This document shows, piece after piece, positions 1 through 5,805 of a stretch of DNA of 6,153 nt. Under the pieces are notes generated by a model that was given only the letters and a program-made list of their open reading frames with translations, had not been told where the DNA came from and did not search any database. Position 1 is the first letter of the stretch; each line of letters begins with the position of its first letter. A program made the translations under genes and the position numbers. Source of the DNA: Hyphomonadaceae bacterium (lineage in GTDB: Bacteria > Pseudomonadota > Alphaproteobacteria > Caulobacterales > Hyphomonadaceae); contig JAUYSA010000440.1 of the NCBI GenBank assembly GCA_030696545.1, positions 1-6,153 on the forward strand. The letters run 5' to 3'.

Positions 1-1256
1 TCATCAAGATCCCGCTCACGCTCGCGATCATTTCCGCGCTGATCGTCGGCGTCGGCGAACACCGCTTCGCCATGCCCCAGCTCTCCGTTCTTGAGCTGGT
101 CCGCGCCGGCAAACGTTGCGAGCACAAGATCGAGCAGATCAACTCAACGCGCGTCCTCCGCCTGCGCGACCGCCTGCTGCCGCTCGTCGCCCTGTCCGAC
201 GTACTCAACCTGATCGACGACACCGGCGAGCCGGATCATGAATGCATCATCGTTATGCAGGTCGGCGATACCCGCTTCGGCCTTATTGTCGATGAAGTCT
301 TCGACACCGAAGAAATCGTCGTGAAGCCTCTCGCCAAGCGTCTCGGCGCCATGTGCCAGTATTCGGGCGCAACCATTCTCGGCGACGGCGCGGTCATCAT
401 GATCCTCGATCCCAACGGCGTTGCGAAATCGCTCGCCGGCGCAGAGCGCGCAATCAGCCGCGCCGCTGACGAGGCCGCAGCCGCATCTGCCGCCGCCGCC
501 GCAAAAGACGGACGCGAACGCATGAGCCTACTTCTGTTCGCGGCTGGCTCTGCGGAACCGCGCGCGTGCCCGCTCTCGCTCGTCACACGCCTTGAGGAAC
601 TTGACGCCTCGACCTTCGAAACAACCAGCCGTGGCCATGTCGTACAGTACCGTGGCCGCCTCATGCCGCTCGCGCCTGCTGGCGGATCAATCCGCAGGGA
701 AGGGAAGCAACCCGTCCTTGTGTTCAGCCAGGGCGACAGCGTCATCGGCCTCGCTGTCGATACCATTCTCGATATCGTCGAGGACCGCCTCGATATCCAG
801 CTCAACGACATGGCGCCCGGCATTCTTGGCACGGCCGTGCTCAAGGGCAGGTCAACCGAGATCATGGATGTCGGCTATTATCTCGGCCAAGCCGACCCCG
901 CCTGGGCCGTCGCCGCCGCCCAGCTCGAAACGCGCCGCCCGCGCAAGCGCGTGTTGCTCGTCGATGCGCACCCCTTCTTCCGCAACATGCTCGCGCCGAT
1001 GGTCACGGCCGCTGGCTACGACGTCACCGTCGCCTCAGACCTGCAGGAAGCGCGTGGCCGTCTCGCGCACGACGCCACCTACGATGTCGTGCTCGCCGAC
1101 ACAGATATCACCGCCCCCGACGCCCTCGCGGATATGAGCTCAGCCCGCATCGTGCCGCTCTCCAGCCGCCGCGATACCGAGGCCGTCCCCAAATCCGACC
1201 GTCACGCCCTTCTCGACGCCATCGAACGCGCCATTCGCATCGGAGAAGCGGCATGA
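1..1256 (+). CDS. cheA: Chemotaxis histidine kinase CheA, hybrid form with C-terminal receiver (5' partial)
   Basis: This is the C-terminal 417 residues of CheA, the autokinase that relays receptor signals to CheY and CheB. The reading frame is open from base 3, so the Met codon at 72 is internal and not a start. Residues 1-8 (IKIPLTLA) are the typical end of the CheA ATPase domain; the P1, dimerisation and main ATPase parts lie upstream of the window. About residues 9-145 form the usual CheW-like regulatory domain. An Ala-rich linker follows (about 150-170), then a second CheW-like domain (about 174-297), then a receiver domain (about 315-413). In the receiver, D366 is the likely phosphoacceptor, S387 or S388 the switch residue and K397 the conserved lysine. 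The acidic pair reads D321-A322 instead of Asp-Asp. The stop overlaps the cheW start by four bases. The CheA identity is secure. The boundary and folding of the second CheW-like domain are inferred from sequence pattern only. Confidence 0.95.
   Translation, partial: IKIPLTLAIISALIVGVGEHRFAMPQLSVLELVRAGKRCEHKIEQINSTRVLRLRDRLLPLVALSDVLNLIDDTGEPDHECIIVMQVGDTRFGLIVDEVFDTEEIVVKPLAKRLGAMCQYSGATILGDGAVIMILDPNGVAKSLAGAERAISRAADEAAAASAAAAAKDGRERMSLLLFAAGSAEPRACPLSLVTRLEELDASTFETTSRGHVVQYRGRLMPLAPAGGSIRREGKQPVLVFSQGDSVIGLAVDTILDIVEDRLDIQLNDMAPGILGTAVLKGRSTEIMDVGYYLGQADPAWAVAAAQLETRRPRKRVLLVDAHPFFRNMLAPMVTAAGYDVTVASDLQEARGRLAHDATYDVVLADTDITAPDALADMSSARIVPLSSRRDTEAVPKSDRHALLDAIERAIRIGEAA
1242..1256 (+). 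promoter_or_regulatory. Ribosome binding site and ATGA stop/start coupler for cheW
   Basis: GGAG at 1242-1245 lies seven bases before the cheW ATG at 1253. The cheA stop TGA (1254-1256) overlaps that ATG as ATGA. The site is embedded in the last codons of cheA (encoding GEAA), so cheW translation is probably coupled to cheA. A 15-base stretch matching at 13 positions occurs at the cheB/cheR junction. Confidence 0.75.
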
Positions 1257-1711
1257 CCACCCGCGAATTCGTCACCTTCCGGATCTGCGACCAAATGTTT
1301 GGGGTCAGTGTTTCTGAAATCCACGACGTCTTCCGCCCTGCGGCAATGACGCCGGTGCCCCTTTCGGGGCCAGAAATAGCTGGCGTCCTTAATCTTCGTG
1401 GACGGATCGTTACAGCGATCGACGCTAGGTCGCGGCTTGGCCTCCCACCTTCAACGAAATCAAGGACTTGCCAGCGTCTGGCCATCGGCGTGGAGCGCTA
1501 TGGCGAGAGCTTTGGGCTGATAATCGACGAGATCGGAGACGTCGTCAGGCTCGAAGAAAGTGAACTAGAGCAAAACCCCGTTAACCTTGACGCGACATGG
1601 TCAGGCGTATCTCGCGGCGTTTACCGCCTGGAAGACCGCCTCCTGGTCATCATGGATATTGACCGGATGCTGGCTGGCTTGGGCGCCGAGGATGCTGCTG
1701 CCGCAGCGTGA
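1253..1711 (+). CDS. cheW: Chemotaxis adaptor protein CheW
   Basis: This 152-residue protein is a single CheW-domain adaptor that bridges chemoreceptors and CheA in the cytoplasmic array. It begins MTTREFVTFRI, the typical first strand. It carries the family's NLRG motif at 47-50 followed by a hydrophobic strand and Asp (RIVTAID, 51-57). A second barrel half follows with FGLIIDEIGDVV (87-98) and a final strand LLVIMDIDRML (130-140), and the protein ends in a short Ala tail. The length is normal for CheW. The ATG at 1253 is supported by GGAG seven bases upstream and the four-base overlap with cheA. Codon use is odd for the operon: by hand count about 55 of 152 codons end in A or T, including ATA, CTA and several AGG codons. 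In the first ~120 codons of cheR only about 13 do. This may reflect separate ancestry or recombination. Confidence 0.95.
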   Translation: MTTREFVTFRICDQMFGVSVSEIHDVFRPAAMTPVPLSGPEIAGVLNLRGRIVTAIDARSRLGLPPSTKSRTCQRLAIGVERYGESFGLIIDEIGDVVRLEESELEQNPVNLDATWSGVSRGVYRLEDRLLVIMDIDRMLAGLGAEDAAAAA

Positions 1712-1722
1712 TCGCGGCTATT

Positions 1723-1729
1723 GGAGAGG
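1723..1729 (+). promoter_or_regulatory. Ribosome binding site that sets the cheY start
   Basis: GGAGAGG at 1723-1729 ends six bases before the ATG at 1736. This favours 1736 as the start over the in-frame TTG at 1721, which would sit on top of the ribosome binding site. Confidence 0.8.
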
Positions 1730-1735
1730 GCGAGC

Positions 1736-2101
1736 ATGAAACGCTGTCTGATCGTGGATGATAGCCGCGTGGTGCGCAAAGTGGCGCGCCGCATCGTTGA
1801 AGACCTGCGCTTCGAGGCTGATGAAGCCGCCGATGGCGCGCAGGCGCTTGAGAATTGCCGAAAGGTCATGCCGGACGCGATCCTGCTCGACTGGAACATG
1901 CCCGTCATGAACGGGATCGACTTCCTCCGCGCGCTCCGCCGCGAGCCGGGCGGCGATCGTCCCACAGTGGTCTTCTGCACCACGGAGAACGACATGAGCC
2001 ACATCGCCGAGGCGATGCGCTCTGGCGCCAACGAATACATCATGAAGCCCTTCGACTCCGAGATCATTGAAAGCAAGTTCTCGGAAGTCGGCCTCGTCTG
2101 A
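1736..2101 (+). CDS. cheY: Single-domain response regulator CheY
   Basis: This 121-residue protein is a stand-alone receiver domain. It most likely acts as the diffusible messenger that CheA phosphorylates and that binds the flagellar motor switch. All pocket residues are present: the acidic pair D8-D9 in LIVDDSR, phosphoacceptor D52 in ILLDWNMP, switch T82 and K104 in MKPF. The residue after the switch threonine is also a threonine (T83), where E. coli CheY has alanine. There is no output domain and the length is normal for CheY. It follows cheW by 24 bases and has its own good ribosome binding site. Its place inside a che operon makes CheY more likely than an unrelated single-domain regulator. 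A role as phosphate sink rather than motor ligand cannot be excluded, because alphaproteobacteria often have several CheY proteins. Confidence 0.93.
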   Translation: MKRCLIVDDSRVVRKVARRIVEDLRFEADEAADGAQALENCRKVMPDAILLDWNMPVMNGIDFLRALRREPGGDRPTVVFCTTENDMSHIAEAMRSGANEYIMKPFDSEIIESKFSEVGLV

Positions 2102-3193
2102 TTGGATGTCGTGACCGCAGCGCTCCGCCAACCTGCACCCGCCCGTCGCGTCCGAGTCATGCTCGTGGACGACAGCGCGATCGTGCGCGGGTTCATGCGC
2201 CGCTGGATCGACGAAGACCCTCGCATCGAACTGGTGAAAGCCTGCTCTGATGGCGCCCAGGCCGTCGCCGAAGCCGCCTCGATCCGCCCCGATGTCATCG
2301 TCCTCGACATCGAGATGCCGAACATGGACGGCCTCTCTGCGCTCCCGCAGCTCCGCAAGGCAGCGCCCGACGCCCGCATCGTCATGGCCTCCACGCTTAC
2401 CGCCGCCGGCGCCACGCAGACCGTGAAAGCCCTCGCCCTCGGCGCGTCAGACTTCATCGCCAAGCCGCAAGCCAGCGCCTTCGGCTCCGTCGACAGCTAT
2501 CGCCGCGAACTCATCGAGAAGATCGTGGCCCTCGGCGAACGGGCAGGGGCGCGCCTCTCCACCACGCCCTCCGCCCCCATCAAGCTCCGCCCCCGCCAGC
2601 TCCACACGTCGCCGCCCGCCGCGCTGCTCGTCGCAGCCTCCACCGGCGGCCCCACCGCGCTGCCCGCTTTCCTCGCCCCCATCGCGCGCCGCATCGACGC
2701 GCCGATCCTGATCGTGCAGCACATGCCCGCCGCCTTCACCCCCGTTTTCGCCGAAAAGCTCGAAGCCGCCATCGGCAAGCACTGCCGCGAAGCCCGCGAA
2801 GGCGACACCCTGTCGCCCGGCACAGTTCTCCTGGCCCCCGGCGACAAGCACATGCGCGTCGCCCGCTGCCCCGCCGGCCGCATGATCCACCTCGATCAGG
2901 GCGACCCCGTGAACTACTGCCGCCCCGCCGCCGATCCCCTGTTCGAGACCGCCGCAGCCGCCTTCGGCTCGCGCCTGCTCTGCGTCGTCCTCACCGGCAT
3001 GGGCCACGATGGCCGCGCCGGCGCCGGCAAGATCGTCGAAGCCGGCGGCCGCGTCATCGTGCAGGACGAAGCCACCAGCGTCGTCTGGGGAATGCCCGGC
3101 GCTATCGCGCAAGCCGGATACGCCGAGGCTGTGAAGCCTCTCAAAGAACTAAGCCAGCTCGCGCTGCGCATGATGAGTGGAGAAGCTGCGTGA
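2102..3193 (+). CDS. cheB: Chemotaxis protein-glutamate methylesterase/glutaminase CheB
   Basis: CheB removes methyl groups from receptor glutamates (and can deamidate glutamines) when its receiver is phosphorylated by CheA, giving adaptation. The 363-residue protein has a receiver at about 17-125, with acidic pair D23-D24, phosphoacceptor D69 in VLDIEMPNMDG, switch S97 and K121. A linker of about 45 residues leads to the methylesterase domain from about 173. The catalytic triad is visible: S180 in AASTGGP, H207 in IVQHMP and D303 in GMGHDG. The conserved NYCRPAADPLF segment is at 271-281. The start is uncertain. TTG at 2102 directly follows the cheY stop, and GTG at 2111 is an in-frame alternative; neither has a strong ribosome binding site, and both lie before the receiver. 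The 3' end overlaps cheR by four bases. The identification is secure. Confidence 0.96.
   Translation: MDVVTAALRQPAPARRVRVMLVDDSAIVRGFMRRWIDEDPRIELVKACSDGAQAVAEAASIRPDVIVLDIEMPNMDGLSALPQLRKAAPDARIVMASTLTAAGATQTVKALALGASDFIAKPQASAFGSVDSYRRELIEKIVALGERAGARLSTTPSAPIKLRPRQLHTSPPAALLVAASTGGPTALPAFLAPIARRIDAPILIVQHMPAAFTPVFAEKLEAAIGKHCREAREGDTLSPGTVLLAPGDKHMRVARCPAGRMIHLDQGDPVNYCRPAADPLFETAAAAFGSRLLCVVLTGMGHDGRAGAGKIVEAGGRVIVQDEATSVVWGMPGAIAQAGYAEAVKPLKELSQLALRMMSGEAA
3179..3193 (+). promoter_or_regulatory. Ribosome binding site and GTGA stop/start coupler for cheR
   Basis: GGAG at 3179-3182 lies seven bases before the GTG at 3190. That GTG overlaps the cheB stop as GTGA. As at cheA/cheW, the site is built into codons for a terminal GEAA. 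This supports GTG as the cheR start and suggests translational coupling of the two adaptation enzymes. Confidence 0.75.
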
Positions 3194-4026
3194 ACAGCCA
3201 GGATTTCGAATTCGTCTCCCAGCTGCTCCGCAAGCGCGCCGGCATCGTGCTGACCGGCGACAAGATGTACCTGCTCGAAAGCCGCCTCGCGCCGCTCGCC
3301 CGCAAGGAAGGCCTCCCCTCGATCGATGACCTGATCCACGTCGTCCGCGCCCGCCGCGAAGAACGCCTCATCGGCCAGCTCGTCGACGTGATGACCACCA
3401 ACGAAACCTTCTTCTTCCGCGACAAGACCCCGTTCGATCACCTGAAAGACGCGATCTTCCCGGTGCTCTCGCAGGCCCGCAAGGGCAGCCGCATCCGCAT
3501 CTGGTGCGCCGCCTGCTCAACAGGGCAGGAGCCATACTCCATCGCCATGATGCTCGACCAGAACCCGTCCCTCACCGGGGGCGTACCCGTCGAGATCGTC
3601 GCCACCGACATCTCCGACCGCTGCCTCGAACGCGCCCGCCAGGGCCTCTTCACGCAGTTCGAAGTCCAGCGCGGCCTGCCCATCCAGATGCTGATGCACT
3701 ACTTCACCCAGCAGGACGATCACTGGCGCATCTCCGAGCGCATGCGCCAGCAAGTCACCTTCAAGAAGGTCAACCTGATCGACCCGAACTTCACCCTGGG
3801 CAAGTTCGACGTCGTCTTCTGCCGCAACGTGCTGATCTACTTCGACGGCCCCACCAAGGCCGGCGTTCTCGACCGCGTCGCGGGCTCCGTGAACCCCGGC
3901 GGCTTCCTCATGCTCGGCGCCGCCGAAACCCTCGTCGGCTCCTCTCAGGCCTTCGAGCCCACGCAGGATCGCCGCGGCCTCTACAAACTGGTCAGCCAAT
4001 CCGCGAAGGCGGCTTCCGCAGCTTAA
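3190..4026 (+). CDS. cheR: Chemoreceptor glutamate methyltransferase CheR
   Basis: CheR transfers methyl groups from S-adenosylmethionine to glutamates on chemoreceptors, opposing CheB. The 278-residue protein has the usual all-helical N-terminal domain (about 1-70) and then the family signature TTNETFFFRD (69-78). The SAM-binding loop WCAACSTGQEPYS is at 105-117, the acidic motif VATDIS at 137-142, and FDVVFCRNVLIYF at 206-218. The C-terminal strand LMLGAAETL is at 240-248. The length is typical of a stand-alone CheR, with no TPR or other extension. The start is GTG, overlapping the cheB stop, with a good ribosome binding site. Codon use is strongly C/G-ending, like cheB. It is the last gene of the operon in this window, because a palindromic element and a spacer of about 115 bases follow. 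Confidence 0.97.
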   Translation: MNSQDFEFVSQLLRKRAGIVLTGDKMYLLESRLAPLARKEGLPSIDDLIHVVRARREERLIGQLVDVMTTNETFFFRDKTPFDHLKDAIFPVLSQARKGSRIRIWCAACSTGQEPYSIAMMLDQNPSLTGGVPVEIVATDISDRCLERARQGLFTQFEVQRGLPIQMLMHYFTQQDDHWRISERMRQQVTFKKVNLIDPNFTLGKFDVVFCRNVLIYFDGPTKAGVLDRVAGSVNPGGFLMLGAAETLVGSSQAFEPTQDRRGLYKLVSQSAKAASAA

Positions 4027-4035
4027 GGTAGTTCT

Positions 4036-4108
4036 GTCATTCTCGGCCTTGTGCCGAGAATCTCTGTTCTCAAGTCGAGGGGATGCGCTTCGCTTTCCCG
4101 AGAGTGAC
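4036..4108. repeat. Compound palindromic intergenic repeat (REP-like)
   Basis: The ends GTCATTCTCG (4036-4045) and CGAGAGTGAC (4099-4108) are inverted copies with one mismatch. Inside the left end is a perfect 9-bp hairpin, ATTCTCGGC/GCCGAGAAT, with a five-base loop. Near the right end is a weaker hairpin with stem GCG/CGC around CTT (4085-4093), extended by an outer GGG/CCC. The layout and the GTCATTCTCGG start resemble small interspersed palindromes common between alphaproteobacterial genes. The family assignment is from memory and only one copy is seen here. Confidence 0.6.
4039..4061 (+). terminator. Possible transcription terminator after cheR
   Basis: A perfect 9-bp stem with a five-base loop starts 13 bases after the cheR stop. 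The tail is TCTCTGTTCT, rich in T but not an uninterrupted T-run, so this is a weak intrinsic terminator at best. It is part of the larger repeat here and may act only as an mRNA 3'-end stabiliser. Confidence 0.35.
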
Positions 4109-4130
4109 GCCTACATTCTCCATCGCACGC

Positions 4131-4135
4131 GGAGG
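4131..4135 (+). promoter_or_regulatory. Ribosome binding site that sets the start of the ABM-domain gene
   Basis: GGAGG is followed by six bases and then ATG at 4142. The reading frame is open further upstream to 4049, but that extension runs through the palindromic repeat and lacks such a site. Confidence 0.8.
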
Positions 4136-4141
4136 ATTCAC

Positions 4142-4426
4142 ATGTTCGGCCTGATCGGAAAAATGCGCGCCGCCCCCGGCAAGCGCTCAGACCTCATCGC
4201 CATCCTCGGCGAAAGCACCGAAGCCATGCCCGGCTGCCTCAGCTACATCGTCGCGGAGGATGCCTCCGACCCCGACGGCATCTGGATCACCGAAGTCTGG
4301 GACACTGAAGCCAGCCATAAGGCCTCGCTCCAGCTTCCCTCCGTCCAGTCCGCCATAACCAAGGCTCGCCCCATCATCGCCGGCTTCGACATGAGCGTGA
4401 AAACCACGCCCATCACCGGCGTTTGA
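4142..4426 (+). CDS. ABM-fold protein, putative quinol-type monooxygenase
   Basis: This is a 94-residue single-domain protein of the antibiotic biosynthesis monooxygenase (ABM, YgiN-like) superfamily, which folds as a dimeric ferredoxin-like barrel. The pattern fits well: a first strand, FGLIGKMRAAPGKRSDLIAIL, where the PGK turn leads into a helix, then MPGCLSYIVAEDASDPDGIWITEVWDT (29-55). The central MPGC and ITEVW segments are typical of the family. A helix with an SHKASLQLP segment (57-65) and a final strand, IIAGFDMSVKTTPI, complete it. Known members include quinol and anthrone oxygenases and also proteins with other or unknown activities. The substrate therefore cannot be named. There is no signal peptide, so it is probably cytoplasmic. 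It has its own ribosome binding site and is separated from cheR by a repeat, so it is probably not part of the che operon. Confidence 0.82.
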   Translation: MFGLIGKMRAAPGKRSDLIAILGESTEAMPGCLSYIVAEDASDPDGIWITEVWDTEASHKASLQLPSVQSAITKARPIIAGFDMSVKTTPITGV

Positions 4427-4432
4427 CGGCCC

Positions 4433-4461
4433 CGCGTCAACGCTGTCATCCATCTGACGCG
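4433..4461. other. Small inverted repeat between the ABM gene and the lipoprotein gene
   Basis: CGCGTCA (4433-4439) and TGACGCG (4455-4461) are perfect 7-base inverted copies separated by 15 bases. It starts seven bases after the ABM stop and ends well before the next ribosome binding site. It could be a weak terminator without a T-run, or an operator for the downstream gene; the sequence does not decide. Confidence 0.35.
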
Positions 4462-4491
4462 AATCCCGGGTTAGGCCTGTGGCGCACATTC

Positions 4492-4496
4492 GGGAG
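4492..4496 (+). promoter_or_regulatory. Ribosome binding site that sets the phospholipase start
   Basis: GGGAG lies six bases before ATG 4503. This start places a clean lipoprotein signal peptide at the N-terminus. The upstream in-frame GTG at 4479 would add eight polar residues in front of it. Confidence 0.8.
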
Positions 4497-4502
4497 CCCA
4501 CC

Positions 4503-5699
4503 ATGAAGCGTCTCGCCATCAGCCTGTCTGCCCTCGCATTGGCCGCCGCCTGCAGCGAAGCAGCGCCCAAGCCCACCGCCGAGGCCAGCTGCAACCTCAC
4601 AGCCCCCAACGCTTCCGCCGCCGAAGCCGCGCTTCCCGGCTGCGCCACGAAATGGATCGACGCCACCGTCGCCATCAACCAGCTGCAATCGATGGGCACG
4701 CACAACTCCTACAAGGAAGCGATCCCTGAAGTCGAAATGGCGCTGATCCGCGAACGCAGTCCAGACGCCGCCATCACGCTCGACTATTCCCACCGCTCCC
4801 TCGCCGAACAGCTCGACAAGGGCGCCCGCCAGATCGAACTCGATCCGTCAGACGACCCGCAAGGCGGCCTCTATTCCACGCCGCTTGCGCGCAAGCTGTT
4901 GCAGGACAACGGCGTCACGCCGCCCGACTACGATCTCTCCGTGCTCGCCCAGCCCGGCATCAAGGTCATCCACGTCGCCGACATTGATTATCGCTCCAGC
5001 TGCCTCCTATTCACCGACTGCCTGAAACAGGTGAAGGCGTGGTCAGACGCCCATCCCGATCACACGCCGATCCTGATGATGATCAATCCGAAATCTTCCG
5101 GCATCGCGTGGGAAGGCGCCGCGAAAGTCCTGCCCTGGGGCAAGGATGCGTTCGAGCGCATGGACGCTGAAATCCGCTCCGTCTTTTCCGATGATCAACT
5201 CATCACGCCAGACGATGTTCGCGGCCAGCACGCCACGTTGCGCGAAGCCGTCACCACCACCGGCTGGCCAAAGCTCGGCGCGTCGCGCGGCAAGCTCATC
5301 TTCACGATCGATCTCTCCGCCGAAGCCAACAAGCCCTACGCCGAAGGCCATCCTTCGCTGCAGGGCAGGGCCGCCTTCATGACGACTTTCCCGGATGCGC
5401 CCGAAGCCGCCTACTTCACGATGAACGAGCCCGAGAAGCAGCAGGCCGAAATCCAGGCCCTGGTGAAGCAGGGCTTCCTCGTCCGCACCCGCGCCGACGC
5501 CGACACCCGCGAAGCCCGCACTAACACCACCACCCGCCGCGAATCCGCTCTTACCTCCGGCGCCCAATACGTCTCCACGGATTATCTCTGGCCCGACCCC
5601 CGCTTCGAAGGCGCCTACACCGCCACCCTGCCGGACAACGCAATCACCCGCTGCAATCCGGTCATTCTGGTCGCGGGTTGTGACGCAAAAGCAGAGTAG
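4503..5699 (+). CDS. Predicted lipoprotein, Ca2+-dependent phosphoinositide-specific phospholipase C family
   Basis: The 398-residue protein starts with a signal peptide (MKR, then a hydrophobic stretch) ending in LALAAAC, so Cys17 is the likely lipidated residue. The box has Ala rather than Leu/Val at -3, so lipidation is probable, not certain. The mature part fits the bacterial Ca2+-dependent PI-PLC family, a TIM barrel that cleaves phosphoinositides using two histidines. H67 in SMGTHNSY and H157 in KVIHVADID are the expected catalytic pair. E112 and D114 in QIELDPS are probable Ca2+ ligands, perhaps with N68. Other conserved-looking parts are ILMMINPKSSG (190-200), KLIFTIDLS (264-272) and the C-terminal YVSTDYLWPDPRF (356-368). 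Cysteines at 30/47, 167/173 and 384/393 could form disulfides, as expected outside the cytoplasm. The natural substrate is unknown: it could be a host lipid, a GPI-like anchor or environmental phospholipid. The family call is good; the activity is inferred. Confidence 0.85.
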   Translation: MKRLAISLSALALAAACSEAAPKPTAEASCNLTAPNASAAEAALPGCATKWIDATVAINQLQSMGTHNSYKEAIPEVEMALIRERSPDAAITLDYSHRSLAEQLDKGARQIELDPSDDPQGGLYSTPLARKLLQDNGVTPPDYDLSVLAQPGIKVIHVADIDYRSSCLLFTDCLKQVKAWSDAHPDHTPILMMINPKSSGIAWEGAAKVLPWGKDAFERMDAEIRSVFSDDQLITPDDVRGQHATLREAVTTTGWPKLGASRGKLIFTIDLSAEANKPYAEGHPSLQGRAAFMTTFPDAPEAAYFTMNEPEKQQAEIQALVKQGFLVRTRADADTREARTNTTTRRESALTSGAQYVSTDYLWPDPRFEGAYTATLPDNAITRCNPVILVAGCDAKAE

Positions 5700-5732
5700 G
5701 GCGCGCTCTCCACCGTAGCCACACCTCACCAT

Positions 5733-5794
5733 CCCCCTCCGTCTCGCTTGCTACGCAAGCGATCCACCTCCCCCTGCTCCGCATGGGGAGGCAA
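5733..5794 (+). repeat. Interspersed repeat unit, left copy of an inverted pair
   Basis: The unit has fixed arms and two variable hairpins. In order: CCCCCTCCGTCTCGC (5733-5747), a mini-hairpin with stem TCGCTTGC/GCAAGCGA and loop TAC, GCGATCCACCTCCCCC (5759-5774), a second mini-hairpin TGC-TCC-GCA (5775-5783), and GGGAGGCAA (5786-5794). The second copy lies inverted at 5806-5872 after an 11-base core. The motif resembles repeats scattered through Hyphomonadaceae-like genomes; that is recollection and was not searched. Confidence 0.75.
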
Positions 5795-5805
5795 CCCACC
5801 GTTCT

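Noticed and set aside
2447..3112. Long Gly/Ala-rich open frame on the minus strand inside cheB (221 codons)
   Set aside because: It is the antisense shadow of cheB produced by strong C/G third-position bias. It shows no ribosome binding site and no recognisable protein pattern, while cheB on the + strand has a complete catalytic triad.
3504..4031. Arg/Pro/His-rich open frame on the + strand overlapping cheR
   Set aside because: Out-of-frame shadow of cheR. Its composition is the usual artefact of GC-rich codons, and cheR has every family motif in its own frame.
4049..4141. N-terminal extension of the ABM protein from an upstream in-frame start
   Set aside because: The extension would be encoded by the palindromic repeat. 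ATG 4142 has a strong GGAGG six bases upstream and gives a family-typical length and N-terminus.
4423..4451. TTGACG at 4423-4428 as a -35 box for the phospholipase gene
   Set aside because: At the proper 17-base spacing the -10 would read TCATCC, a poor match, and the TTGACG includes the ABM stop codon. Not strong enough to call a promoter.
5043..5732. Minus-strand open frame of 229 codons opposite the phospholipase gene
   Set aside because: Antisense shadow, Gly-rich, with no identifiable domain. The + strand frame has a signal peptide, a ribosome binding site and family motifs.
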